Both the position numbers and the translations under genes were made by a program. From contig NZ_JAGGLT010000003.1 in assembly GCF_017874545.1 (NCBI RefSeq), positions 1-64,000 on the forward strand: 64,000 nucleotides of DNA, given 5' to 3'. Shown here one piece after another: positions 7,994 through 16,429 of the stretch (the first letter of the stretch is position 1; each line of letters begins with the position of its first letter). The notes under the pieces were generated by a model that was given only the letters and a program-made list of their open reading frames with translations, made no database searches and was not told the origin of the DNA. The DNA is from Thermoanaerobacterium butyriciformans (GTDB taxonomy: Bacteria; Bacillota; Thermoanaerobacteria; Thermoanaerobacterales; Thermoanaerobacteraceae).

Positions 7994-8682
7994 TTAGCTT
8001 CACCTCTTAATCTGTAAGAGAATTTGTAAAGTATGTTGCCTTCACCGGCTCTCATCAGGTAGTAAACTACAAGTCCAGTTATAACTGCTTCTACTAATCC
8101 TGCCACTGTTAGATGCGCTATCATCATAGCAGGTATCGATTGACTGAGTCCGTAGGGAAAGTACAAGGCACGGCCGTCTGCTGCATGAAATAGCACAGGT
8201 TGCAGACCTAATTCTATTGCAGTTGCAAGTGCTGCTGCATTTATGCCTATGTATGCACCTATGGCAGATGATATGACTTTTCCAACCTTTAGCTTTTGAA
8301 GCAGCGCGTATACACCGTATCCTGCGAAAGGCGCTAAAAAAGCCATGTTGAAACTGTTTGCTCCAAGAGCTAGAATTCCTCCATCGCCAAAAAACAGCGA
8401 CTGTATTAAAAGGGCAATCGTCAGTGAAATGCTGGCACCCCATGGACCTAAAGCAATGGCTAAAAGCGTTGCACCTACTGCGTGTGCTGTTGTGCCACCA
8501 GGTATTGGCACGTTAAACATCATTATTGTAAAAGCAAATGCTGAGCCTATTGCCATTGTAGGTACATCTTTTTTGTCAAAAGTGTCGTTTACTTTTTTGG
8601 TGGCAGTAGCTAAAACTGGTACCATAGCTGCTCCCATTACAGCACATGTGGCAGGACTTAAATATCCATCTGGTATATGCAT
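7990..8682 (-). CDS. cbiM: Nickel/cobalt ECF transporter substrate-binding membrane subunit
   Basis: 230 residues beginning MHIPDGYLSP. In CbiM/NikM the free N-terminus Met-His forms part of the square-planar metal site, and the conserved His of TAHAVGAT (about residue 66) completes it; both are visible. Seven hydrophobic stretches follow. It is preceded by nikR with a 13-base gap, so metal-dependent repression of uptake is expected. Confidence 0.92.
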   Translation of the reverse strand: MHIPDGYLSPATCAVMGAAMVPVLATATKKVNDTFDKKDVPTMAIGSAFAFTIMMFNVPIPGGTTAHAVGATLLAIALGPWGASISLTIALLIQSLFFGDGGILALGANSFNMAFLAPFAGYGVYALLQKLKVGKVISSAIGAYIGINAAALATAIELGLQPVLFHAADGRALYFPYGLSQSIPAMMIAHLTVAGLVEAVITGLVVYYLMRAGEGNILYKFSYRLRGEAK

Positions 8683-8695
8683 AAAAACTCCCCCT

Positions 8696-9121
8696 TTATA
8701 AGTTTTTGCCTGTCGTCGTCATGACAAGCTTTCCATGCTTTACGCCTTTTGTGCTTATTATCTCGTCTGCTATAGCTGATATAATCTTTGAAGTGCCTTT
8801 TACAACCATCACTTCAAGGCAATTGTGCTCATCAAGGTGGACGTGCATGCTGGAGATTATGTTTTCATGGTGTCCATGCTGAATGTCTACCAGTTTGTCG
8901 CTTATCTCCCTTACTTCATGGTTGTAGACATACGTGACAGTGCCGATTGATTCGGCGTCATCTGATTTGCACTGGTTTTCTACTATGTAATCTCTGATCA
9001 AATCTCTTATTGCCTCAGACCTGTTTTTATAATTTTTTGACTCAATCAATTTATCAAACTGTGAAAGTAAATTTGCTTCCATTGAGACTCCGAAGCGGGT
9101 GATTTCTTCCAGACAAATCAT
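8696..9121 (-). CDS. nikR: Nickel-responsive regulator NikR
   Basis: The ribbon-helix-helix domain reads [13 protein letters not shown] and is followed by an ACT-like metal domain. The high-affinity nickel ligands are recognisable: the histidines of HGHHE, of MHVHLDEH and the cysteine of HNCLEV. Gene length is about 141 codons from ATG 9121, but AAGGAG abuts that ATG with no spacing. The in-frame CTG at 9112 has 9-base spacing and yields a normal-length NikR (see findings). It would repress its own operon (nikR-cbiM-N-Q-O) when nickel is sufficient, which makes nickel the favoured substrate of the transporter. Confidence 0.9.
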   Translation of the reverse strand: MICLEEITRFGVSMEANLLSQFDKLIESKNYKNRSEAIRDLIRDYIVENQCKSDDAESIGTVTYVYNHEVREISDKLVDIQHGHHENIISSMHVHLDEHNCLEVMVVKGTSKIISAIADEIISTKGVKHGKLVMTTTGKNL

Positions 9122-9146
9122 CTCCTTGTGTGTTACTTTTATAAAA

Positions 9147-9175
9147 ATAATAGCACTAAACAGATCGATAATCAA
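9147..9175 (-). promoter_or_regulatory. Promoter of the nikR-cbiMNQO operon
   Basis: On the minus strand TTGATT (9175-9170) and TATTAT (9152-9147) are 17 bases apart. It is placed correctly for nikR. I did not find a convincing NikR half-site pair. Confidence 0.55.
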
Positions 9176-9294
9176 TAGTGCAATAAAAATTCGGAATACT
9201 GTATCAATTTAAATTATTGAAATTTGTTGTGCTGTAATATATGATATAGAAAAGAGGATTTTATCAGTTTTGTATTGATGAAAAGGAGGAGAAG

Positions 9295-11775
9295 ATGGAT
9301 ATAAGGTCTTATGAATTAGAGATAGATGAAAAGTCTGTTTTGAGATATTTAGGATATAGAGATGTTGAAGTAGATGAAGATTTATTAAATGAAGTGAGAA
9401 ATGCAATAGATGAAGCCCATCAGCTTGTAGTTTCTACTGTATGCTTTGACAGGTTTGCCATTAAGTACGACGATGCAAAGGATGAGATAATTGTGTCTTC
9501 TGACACATTAAATGATGACTACATAGTGGATAAATTAAAAGGTGCAGAATATGTTATTATGGCTGTTGCAACGATAAAAGACAAAATTGAAAGTGTGTCA
9601 TCTCAGTTTTTTAACGCTGGAAAGTACATGAAAGGTATGATATTTGATGCTGTAGGAAACGCAGCGCTGGAGGATCTATGCCAGAAATTCTATTGCGACA
9701 TGATAGATGAGCTAGAAAAAGAAGGGCTTGGTGCAACTGAGATGATATTCCCCGGTGATAGCAAGTGGGATATAAATGCGCAGAAAATAATATTTAAAAA
9801 CCTTGATGCGTCAAAAATCGGCGTGACGTTGGATGAGAATCACACGATGCACCCTATGAAGTCACTTTCATTTGTTTTAGGAGTTGGCAAGGGTTTAAGG
9901 TCAAATGAATCGCATCATGACTGCAGCAAATGCGATTTTTCTCAATGCATCTACCGCATGGCTAGAAAGAGGAAGCACATCGTAAAAGTCAACTATGGCG
10001 GAAAATACAAGGAAATTGAGGTATACGATGGGGCAAATCTATTTAAAGTACTGTTAAAGAACGGTGTACCAGTTCCTAATTCATGTGGCGGATACCACAC
10101 CTGCGGAAAATGCAAAGTCATAGTAAGTGAACATCTTTCAATAAGCGGTGAAGAAAGACAATATCTAAGCGATATGGAGATTGAAAGAGGCATAAGGCTT
10201 TCGTGCTTTTTAAATATAGATAGGGATCTTAATGTTACAGTTTTAGATGAAGGCGATGCTTTGATACTTACAGACAGTATTGATACATTTAATCTAGATG
10301 AATTAAGCCCAAGAGTTAAAAAGAAAATAGTGAAGATGAATTTGCCAATGCTAGATGACCAGAGGGATGACATAAGAAGAATTAGTGATTCATTAGGCTT
10401 TGGTGTCAATATGCCTTTAAGCGTATTAAAAACACTTCCTGACATATTGGAAAGCAATGATTACAATGTCGCTTTGGCTTTGAGAGGCAATGAGATAATC
10501 TCAGTAGAAGCTGTAGATTCGATTGACAGTGTTTATGGTATATCTATAGATATAGGCACTACAACTATAGCAGCATATCTATATGACATTAGGACTGGGG
10601 CTAGGTTAGACGTGTATTCTGATGTGAACCCTCAAAGGTCATATGGTGCTGATGTCATATCAAGGATAAACTGTACAATCAAAGAAGATGACGGACTTTT
10701 TAAGTTGCACAAAATTATAGTTGACGAAATAAATAAGATCGTAAATGCTTTTTGTACCAGAAATGCTATATCTAAAGAAAATATATATGAAATTGTCATA
10801 GTTGGCAATACTGTAATGATTCACTTAGCTTTAGGTGTTACGGTTAAAAATATCGCCAATTCGCCTTATATACCTGCATTTACGTCATCAATCGAGGTGA
10901 AGTCACGGGACTTGGGGATAGACATAAACAGAGAAGGATACATTGTTACACTTCCTATGGTTGCATCATACGTTGGAGCAGATACAGTGGCGGCGGTCCT
11001 TTCAAGCCGCATCTTTGAAAGTGATGATATATGTTTGATTGTAGATATAGGGACAAACGGAGAGATAGTGTTGGGAAATAAAGAATTTCTCATATCATGC
11101 TCTGCCGCGGCAGGACCTGCTTTTGAGGGTGCTGATATAACGTTTGGTATGAGCGGTATAGAAGGTGCCATCGACCATGTTGATTTAAAGAGAGATCCTA
11201 TATTTTCGACAATTGGAGGAAAGAAATCAAAAGGCATATGCGGTTCTGGTATCGTGGATGTGATAGCAGAGCTTTTTAAGCATGGAATAGTTGATAATAC
11301 TGGAAGGATATTGGATAAAGATGAAGTGACAAGCGTAGTTGGTAAAAAGTTTTTAGATCGCATTGTACAATACAATAAAGTACCAGCATTTTTAATAGAT
11401 GATGAGAATGGGATTTACTTGACTCAAAAGGACGTAAGGCAGGTGCAATTGGCAAAGGGAGCTATACAGGCTGGAATCAATATTCTCATGAGAGAGATGA
11501 ATATTGATGAAGAAGATATAAAAAAAGTTTACTTGGCAGGAGGGTTTGGCAGCTACATAAGCGTAGGAAGCGCTGCAGCAATAGGGCTTATACCAAAGGG
11601 ATTAAAAGAAAAGGCAGTTCAAATAGGGAACGCAGCAGGGTTAGGTGCATCTTTTGCGCTTCTTTCTGATGAGATGCTTGAGAAATCTAAAGTGATAAGA
11701 GATAAGGTCAAGTACATCGAACTTTCAAATAACCCATATTTTCAAGAGGAATTTTTAAAATCCCTGTACTTTTAA
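9295..11775 (+). CDS. Corrinoid-protein reactivation fusion: MetH-activation-like domain + [2Fe-2S] + ASKHA (RACo-type)
   Basis: 826 residues in three parts. Residues about 1-220 match the vitamin B12-dependent methionine synthase activation domain (IGVTLDENHTMHPMKSLSFV near 185) and end in a C-x2-C-x4-C cluster near 206-214. Residues about 225-320 are a plant-type ferredoxin with Cys near 264, 270, 273 and 304. From about 415 an ASKHA ATPase fold (IDIGTTTIAA, DIGTNGEIVLG, AGGFGSY) matches the DUF4445/RACo family, which reactivates Co(II) corrinoid proteins with ATP-driven reduction. The protein probably rescues a corrinoid methyltransferase, perhaps MetH, encoded elsewhere. No corrinoid protein is visible nearby. 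SD AAGGAGGAG precedes ATG 9295. Confidence 0.82.
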   Translation: MDIRSYELEIDEKSVLRYLGYRDVEVDEDLLNEVRNAIDEAHQLVVSTVCFDRFAIKYDDAKDEIIVSSDTLNDDYIVDKLKGAEYVIMAVATIKDKIESVSSQFFNAGKYMKGMIFDAVGNAALEDLCQKFYCDMIDELEKEGLGATEMIFPGDSKWDINAQKIIFKNLDASKIGVTLDENHTMHPMKSLSFVLGVGKGLRSNESHHDCSKCDFSQCIYRMARKRKHIVKVNYGGKYKEIEVYDGANLFKVLLKNGVPVPNSCGGYHTCGKCKVIVSEHLSISGEERQYLSDMEIERGIRLSCFLNIDRDLNVTVLDEGDALILTDSIDTFNLDELSPRVKKKIVKMNLPMLDDQRDDIRRISDSLGFGVNMPLSVLKTLPDILESNDYNVALALRGNEIISVEAVDSIDSVYGISIDIGTTTIAAYLYDIRTGARLDVYSDVNPQRSYGADVISRINCTIKEDDGLFKLHKIIVDEINKIVNAFCTRNAISKENIYEIVIVGNTVMIHLALGVTVKNIANSPYIPAFTSSIEVKSRDLGIDINREGYIVTLPMVASYVGADTVAAVLSSRIFESDDICLIVDIGTNGEIVLGNKEFLISCSAAAGPAFEGADITFGMSGIEGAIDHVDLKRDPIFSTIGGKKSKGICGSGIVDVIAELFKHGIVDNTGRILDKDEVTSVVGKKFLDRIVQYNKVPAFLIDDENGIYLTQKDVRQVQLAKGAIQAGINILMREMNIDEEDIKKVYLAGGFGSYISVGSAAAIGLIPKGLKEKAVQIGNAAGLGASFALLSDEMLEKSKVIRDKVKYIELSNNPYFQEEFLKSLYF

Positions 11776-11801
11776 AATTTCTCTTATTTTTTAAAAGCGT
11801 A

Positions 11802-11857
11802 TTGACTACATGGTCAATAAGTATTATAATTTAAGAATAAATTGACCTCATGGTCAA
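11802..11857 (+). promoter_or_regulatory. Promoter with two TetR-type operators for the ABC exporter operon
   Basis: TTGACT (11802-11807) and TATAAT (11825-11830) are 17 bases apart. Two near-identical palindromes, TTGACTACATGGTCAA (11802-11817) and TTGACCTCATGGTCAA (11842-11857), overlap the -35/spacer and the region just upstream of the SD. Their centres are 40 bases apart, close to four helical turns. The TetR gene at 14391 is the last gene of this operon and the obvious ligand. Confidence 0.75.
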
Positions 11858-11872
11858 AAGGAGGTATTTAGT

Positions 11873-12754
11873 GTGAATGTTATTGAAGTAAATAATCTTA
11901 CAAAGTATTACGGCAAATCCAGAGGTATAATCGATGTAAGCTTTGATGTGGAGGAAGGTGAAATCTTCGGCTTTATAGGGCCTAATGGAGCAGGGAAATC
12001 CACCACTATAAGGATACTTTTATCACTTATTTATCCCACATCTGGCAGTGCTAAGATTTTTGGCAAAGACTGCATAAATTATGGTCCTGAGATAAAGAAA
12101 GACATTGGGTATCTGCCGTCGGAAGTGTTTTACTACGACAATATGAAAGTTATTGACCTTTTAAAATATTCTGCAAGTTTTTATAAGAAGGATTGTAGCA
12201 AGAGGATAAAAGAGCTATCGGAGATGATGGACTTAGATCTAAATAAAAGGATTGATGATCTTTCATACGGAAATAGAAAGAAAGTGGGAATCCTTCAGGG
12301 ACTTCTGCATGAACCAAAGCTTCTCATACTGGATGAGCCAACAAGCGGACTTGACCCACTTATGCAGCAGAGATTTTTTAATCTATTGAGAGAGGAAAAC
12401 AAAAAGGGTGTCACTATTCTATTTTCATCTCATATATTAAGTGAAGTTCAGAAATTATGTAATAGAGTTGCTATCATAAAGGAAGGAAGAATAATAAGTC
12501 TGGAGAAGATAAGTACTCTCAGGGAAAACAGCTATAAGAAGGTGACAATTGAGGTGAATTCTCCAGTTAAAGGTGAATATTTTAGTATAGACGGTGTAAG
12601 CAATTTAGAAATGAAGGATAACACAATAAGCTTTTTGTTCAAAGGCGATACTAATTTGATAGTGAAAAAAATAGCAGAAATAAGCATATCTGATGTTACG
12701 ATTGAAGAACCAAGCCTTGAAGAAATATTCATGCACTACTATACGAGGGGGTAG
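11873..12754 (+). CDS. ABC-2 type exporter ATP-binding protein
   Basis: 293 residues starting at GTG 11873 after AGGAGG. Walker A GPNGAGKST near 38-46, a signature LSYGNRKKV near 137 and Walker B LLILDEPTSG near 157 are present. A C-terminal extension follows the H-loop (SSHIL), as in drug or lantibiotic exporter ATPases. It is followed by two paralogous membrane proteins and a TetR regulator, the layout of a self-regulated efflux system. Substrate unknown. Confidence 0.88.
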   Translation: MNVIEVNNLTKYYGKSRGIIDVSFDVEEGEIFGFIGPNGAGKSTTIRILLSLIYPTSGSAKIFGKDCINYGPEIKKDIGYLPSEVFYYDNMKVIDLLKYSASFYKKDCSKRIKELSEMMDLDLNKRIDDLSYGNRKKVGILQGLLHEPKLLILDEPTSGLDPLMQQRFFNLLREENKKGVTILFSSHILSEVQKLCNRVAIIKEGRIISLEKISTLRENSYKKVTIEVNSPVKGEYFSIDGVSNLEMKDNTISFLFKGDTNLIVKKIAEISISDVTIEEPSLEEIFMHYYTRG

Positions 12755-12759
12755 GAAAG

Positions 12760-13557
12760 ATGAACATGGTTTTGCACGAGTTAAAGTCCTGCAGAAAATC
12801 TACTATAGTATGGGCCATATCCATAGCTTTAATGACAATATTTTTTCTATCCTTGTATCCGTCATTTTCCAGTAGTGCATCATTGGTGAAAAAGATTTTA
12901 GAAGGTTATCCTGAGCCTGTAAGAAAAGCTTTTGGCATTTCCATAGATGACGTTACAAAGTTTTTGGGTTTTTATTCATACATGTTTTCTTATGTGGTAC
13001 TTTTAGGTGCCATACAAGCTATGAATTACGGCATATCTGCAATATCAAAGGAGATAAAGCTAAAGACAGCAGATTTCCTTATAACAAAGCCTGTAAGAAG
13101 GGACGAGGTTTTGACGTCGAAATTATTTGCATCATTGATTTCATTGATTATAACCGATATTATTTATCTGGTTACTGCATTTATTACAGCAGAATCAGTG
13201 GCAAAAGAATCGTTTAACATTAAACTCTTTTTCATGATTTCTGTCACGCTTTTCTTTGTTCAGGTCATATTTATGTCAATAGGTATTTTATTATCAACAA
13301 TTATGAGAAAAATTAAGTCAACTATATCTATCTCTTTAGGAGTAGTATTCGCCTTTTATATAATAGGGATGCTTCAAGCTACGTTAAATGACAAAGCAAT
13401 GAAGTATATAACGCCGTTTAAATATTTTGATGCAGGATACATCATAAAGAATTCTTCATACGATATGACATTTGTCATTATATCTTTATTTGTAGTAGTT
13501 GTATCAATTTTGTTAAGCTATGTCTTTTTCTTAAAAAGAGACATATACGCTGTTTGA
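12760..13557 (+). CDS. ABC-2 type exporter permease (first of two)
   Basis: 265 residues with six predicted membrane segments. It starts NMVLHELKSCRKSTIVW, an amphipathic lead-in typical of ABC-2 permeases. The segment ISKEIKLKTADFLITKPVRR matches ISKEEDDKTAEFLMSKPVSR in the next gene, so the two arose by duplication and likely act as a heterodimer with the upstream ATPase. The gap to the ATPase is 5 bases. Confidence 0.82.
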   Translation: MNMVLHELKSCRKSTIVWAISIALMTIFFLSLYPSFSSSASLVKKILEGYPEPVRKAFGISIDDVTKFLGFYSYMFSYVVLLGAIQAMNYGISAISKEIKLKTADFLITKPVRRDEVLTSKLFASLISLIITDIIYLVTAFITAESVAKESFNIKLFFMISVTLFFVQVIFMSIGILLSTIMRKIKSTISISLGVVFAFYIIGMLQATLNDKAMKYITPFKYFDAGYIIKNSSYDMTFVIISLFVVVVSILLSYVFFLKRDIYAV

Positions 13558-13569
13558 GGAGGGTTAGAC

Positions 13570-14370
13570 GTGAATATATATTTAAGAGAAATGAAATCCA
13601 GCAGAAAGTCGCTATTTATATGGTGCATAGCTATGATAGTTTTTATTGCTGCAGCGATGGGGAAGTACGCTGCAAGTTCTTATGTTTCTGGGCAATCCCT
13701 CAATGATATAATTTCCAAAATGCCTGAAGCAGTAAAATCCATGTTTGGAGCTGATAGATTTGATTTATCAAAAGCTATTGGCTTTTACGGTGCCATGTTT
13801 ATATATGTTGTATTGATGGCTGCCATACATGCGTCATTGATTGGCTCTAATATAATTTCAAAAGAAGAAGATGACAAGACGGCGGAGTTTTTGATGTCAA
13901 AACCTGTATCTAGGGCGAAAGTGATAACATCAAAGCTTCTTGCAGCAATTACAAATATAGCTGTCTTCAATATTATTACTATGCTTTCATCTATATACTT
14001 TGTCGGATATTACAGCAAAGGAGAAAATGTGACAGATGATGTAATAAGACTTATGATTGGTGTTCTTTTTTTGCAACTTATATTTATGTCATTAGGGTTG
14101 TGTTTTTCGGCTTTTTTGAAAAATCCTAAACTGGCTTCGCCTTGTACTGTTGGGATAATGCTTGCCACATATATTTTGTCTTTGGCCATCGATATAAACA
14201 GTCATCTTTCTGGTTTGAAATACTTAACTCCATTTAAATATTTTGACGCAAAAAATTTGATATACGAAAAGGGATTTGAGATAATATACATTGTACTATC
14301 TGTTTTGATTATTTCAGTGTTTATTTTTGCAGCGTATGTATTTTATCAAAAGAGGGATTTGAAAATATAG
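13570..14370 (+). CDS. ABC-2 type exporter permease (second of two)
   Basis: 266 residues, GTG start after GGAGGG. It is paralogous to the preceding protein over its full length: the same NIYLREMKSSRKSLFIW start, the same cytoplasmic KTAEFLMSKPVSR loop, and the same LTPFKYFDA motif before the last helix. It forms the other half of the membrane channel. Confidence 0.82.
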   Translation: MNIYLREMKSSRKSLFIWCIAMIVFIAAAMGKYAASSYVSGQSLNDIISKMPEAVKSMFGADRFDLSKAIGFYGAMFIYVVLMAAIHASLIGSNIISKEEDDKTAEFLMSKPVSRAKVITSKLLAAITNIAVFNIITMLSSIYFVGYYSKGENVTDDVIRLMIGVLFLQLIFMSLGLCFSAFLKNPKLASPCTVGIMLATYILSLAIDINSHLSGLKYLTPFKYFDAKNLIYEKGFEIIYIVLSVLIISVFIFAAYVFYQKRDLKI

Positions 14371-14390
14371 AAATTTAGGAAGGGATCTAT

Positions 14391-15020
14391 TTGTACGAAA
14401 GCTTTGAAAATTTAAGCGATGAAAAAAGAAATAAAATAATTGAAGCAAGCCTAGAGGAGTTTGCTAAAAAGGGATACGAGAGGGCTTCAACAAATGTGAT
14501 TGTTAAAAATGCCGGTATATCAAAAGGGCTTCTTTTTCACTATTTTAAGACTAAAAAGAATTTATTTATATATCTTTTTGATCGCATTGTAGAGGAATTT
14601 GTTGCTGCTTTTTATGAATTTATAGATGATTCATCTGCGGATATATTTGACAGGCTTATGAGTTGGACAATAATAAAGTTCAAGTTGTATTTTAAAAAAC
14701 CGTTAGAGTACAGATTTCTGACTATATCCATTTACGATTCGCCAGAAGAAATAAAAGATGAGATATTGAAAAGATATGGGAGAATAAGCAGTGAAGTCAT
14801 GAAAAGATTTATGGAAAATTTAGATTTGTCACGATTTCGAAAAGATGTAGATATTGATAGAGCTTTGAGCTTTATTATGACGTCCATCGAAGCGATTGGC
14901 AACAATTATATAAAAATGTATAATCATGACATTGACAAACTTGTTGCGGATAAAGATAAAATCATTGATGATTTAAAAAGCTGCATATACATACTTAAGC
15001 ATGGTATATATGAAAAATAA
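14391..15020 (+). CDS. TetR/AcrR family repressor of the ABC exporter operon
   Basis: 209 residues from TTG 14391 behind AGGAAGGG. The HTH reads ASTNVIVKNAGISKGLLFHY and the C-terminal domain is all-helical. As the last gene of the operon whose promoter carries two matched palindromes (11802-11857), it most likely autoregulates the exporter and releases DNA on binding the exported compound. The operator assignment is inference from layout. Confidence 0.87.
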   Translation: MYESFENLSDEKRNKIIEASLEEFAKKGYERASTNVIVKNAGISKGLLFHYFKTKKNLFIYLFDRIVEEFVAAFYEFIDDSSADIFDRLMSWTIIKFKLYFKKPLEYRFLTISIYDSPEEIKDEILKRYGRISSEVMKRFMENLDLSRFRKDVDIDRALSFIMTSIEAIGNNYIKMYNHDIDKLVADKDKIIDDLKSCIYILKHGIYEK

Positions 15021-15032
15021 CAGAGTTAATTG

Positions 15033-15059
15033 GGTGATCGTTGTCACCTGATTTTTTTT
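15033..15059 (+). terminator. Terminator of the ABC exporter/tetR operon
   Basis: Stem GGTGA (15033-15037)/TCACC (15044-15048) with a short loop, then A and eight T. Confidence 0.8.
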
Positions 15060-15141
15060 GTCTAGTAAAAGTTACTGGATTTTTTCTTAAAAAATGATAT
15101 TATTAAAACGTATGAATTTATATAGAAGGAAGTGTTGGATT

Positions 15142-15921
15142 ATGAGCTTGTATGATGACATCAAAGGGTTTGTCAATAGCACAGATGGAAACATAGGTGT
15201 CTCAATAAAAAATTTAAAGACAGGTGAAAGAATAGATGTAAATGAAGAGATGATGTTTCCATCTGCCAGCACGATAAAAATACTCATCATGGCACAGATA
15301 TATAAAATGGCTAAAGAAGGGTACATAAGATTAACTGATAATATCGTTTTATCTGACTTTATGAAAACTGCAGGCAGCGGGATTTTGTATCAGCTTAACA
15401 GCAAGCATAAATTTACCATAGAAGAACTTATAACATTGATGATAATTATAAGCGACAATACTGCTGCAAATGTCCTGATTGACATAGCAGACATGAAAAA
15501 TATAAATAGGATGGCAGAGGATCTTGGAATGTTACATACAAAGATACAGAGAAAGATGATGGATTTCGAAGCAGTAAAATCCGGGAAAGATAATTACACA
15601 TGCCCGAAAGATATGACACACCTTTTAGAGCTTATATATGCTGGAAAAGTTGTAGATGAAGAGTACAGCAGCATGATGCTTGATATATTAAAAAAGCAGC
15701 AGGATTTAGGAAGACTTGATTTATACCTGCCAGATGATGTTTTAATAGCTCACAAGCCCGGAGAACTAAAACTTTTGGAACATGATGTAGGGATAGTGTT
15801 TCTTGAAAATTGTCAATATATAATAAGTGTAATGACGAATAATTTGAGTACAAATTTAGATGGCAGAAAGGCCATAGGGAAAATATCAAAGATGGTTTAC
15901 GATGAATACGTAAAGTTATAA
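15142..15921 (+). CDS. Class A beta-lactamase-like serine hydrolase without signal peptide
   Basis: 259 residues from ATG 15142, which has GAAGGAAG 10 bases upstream; the longer frame from 15094 has no SD. The penicillin-recognising motifs are SxxK in PSASTIKI (about residues 39-46), SDN in IISDNTAAN (about 114), and KPG in AHKPGEL where classical enzymes have KTG. No signal peptide or membrane anchor is visible, so the protein should stay in the cytoplasm. No clear omega-loop Glu166 motif is visible. The fold is therefore sound, but hydrolysis of beta-lactams is doubtful; a cytoplasmic esterase or peptidase role is equally possible. Confidence 0.72.
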   Translation: MSLYDDIKGFVNSTDGNIGVSIKNLKTGERIDVNEEMMFPSASTIKILIMAQIYKMAKEGYIRLTDNIVLSDFMKTAGSGILYQLNSKHKFTIEELITLMIIISDNTAANVLIDIADMKNINRMAEDLGMLHTKIQRKMMDFEAVKSGKDNYTCPKDMTHLLELIYAGKVVDEEYSSMMLDILKKQQDLGRLDLYLPDDVLIAHKPGELKLLEHDVGIVFLENCQYIISVMTNNLSTNLDGRKAIGKISKMVYDEYVKL

Positions 15922-16052
15922 AGTCTTTTTAATAGTAGTTGCCTTCATTTATGTTATAAATATGTGTAAGAATCATAGATATGTTGGATATGGCGTTCCC
16001 CAAATGTGGTACACTTCGGGAAACATTGCAAAAGATAAGGGGGAATGCCAAT

Positions 16053-16193
16053 TTGGAGAAGGATATAATTAATCTGATACTTGCTGTTGTTACAGTTGTT
16101 GGATTATATATTATAGTTAATGCTCCTAAATCCATAATAATCAAAATTGAATTTAAAAGTTTAAAAATAGAAATAAATACAAAAAAAGAATAG
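16053..16193 (+). CDS. 46-residue single-span membrane peptide, candidate type I toxin
   Basis: TTG 16053 follows AAGGGGG at 9 bases. The peptide starts MEKDIINLILAVVTVVGLYI, one hydrophobic span, and ends in a basic tail (KSLKIEINTKKE). On the opposite strand a complete small transcription unit (extended -10, UUCG-capped hairpin, strong terminator) runs toward it and ends inside its last codons. This is the convergent arrangement of Bacillus-type TxpA/RatA and BsrG/SR4 toxin-antitoxin pairs. An extended -10 (TGTTATAAA, about 15953-15961) could drive the gene. Its toxicity is untested and I recognise no named family. Confidence 0.5.
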   Translation: MEKDIINLILAVVTVVGLYIIVNAPKSIIIKIEFKSLKIEINTKKE

Positions 16194-16251
16194 GTAGTTG
16201 CAGCTACCTACTCCAATATCCGACATATCTCAAACACCGAAGTGTCCCTTT
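16181..16251 (-). ncRNA. Candidate antisense RNA converging on the 46-residue peptide gene
   Basis: On the minus strand an extended -10 TGTTATAAT (16266-16258) would start RNA near 16251. The RNA first forms ACAC-UUCG-GUGU (a UUCG tetraloop), then ends at the hairpin TAGGTAG (16210-16204)/CTACCTA (16197-16191) followed by TTC and seven T (16187-16181). It is about 70 bases long and covers the last dozen bases of the peptide gene. I see no usable open frame in it. Confidence 0.5.
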
Positions 16252-16300
16252 ATTTATATTATAACATATAATGAAAAAAATAAAATAGGAGGGACTGTAT

Positions 16301-16429
16301 TTGACGATTTTTTTAATTATTTTAGCTTCAATTATATGGCTCATTGATTTTTTGGTATTATTAGATGCTAAATTTGATTATAAAAATAGATTTTTGTGCA
16401 TATCAGTAAGAACAAAAAAAGAGCAATAA
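16301..16429 (+). CDS. 42-residue single-span membrane peptide
   Basis: TTG 16301 has AGGAGGG 7 bases upstream. The peptide begins MTIFLIILASIIWLIDFLVL (one membrane span) and ends with the basic tail SVRTKKEQ, similar to the TKKE ending of the 46-residue peptide 108 bases upstream. Both small genes end in the same way and may be an ancient duplication. Function unknown; it could be a second toxin-like peptide or an independent small membrane protein. Confidence 0.5.
   Translation: MTIFLIILASIIWLIDFLVLLDAKFDYKNRFLCISVRTKKEQ

Noticed and set aside
8042-8443. 133-codon minus-strand frame inside cbiM
   Set aside because: Cys/Ser/Arg-rich shadow of cbiM, whose own frame shows all family motifs.
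10866-11375. 169-codon minus-strand frame opposite the corrinoid activator gene
   Set aside because: Ser/Pro/Ile-rich antisense shadow of the ASKHA domain with no supporting signal.
15981-16052. Longer version of the 46-residue peptide starting at ATG 15981
   Set aside because: That ATG lacks an SD and the added residues form part of a leader hairpin; TTG 16053 has a good SD.
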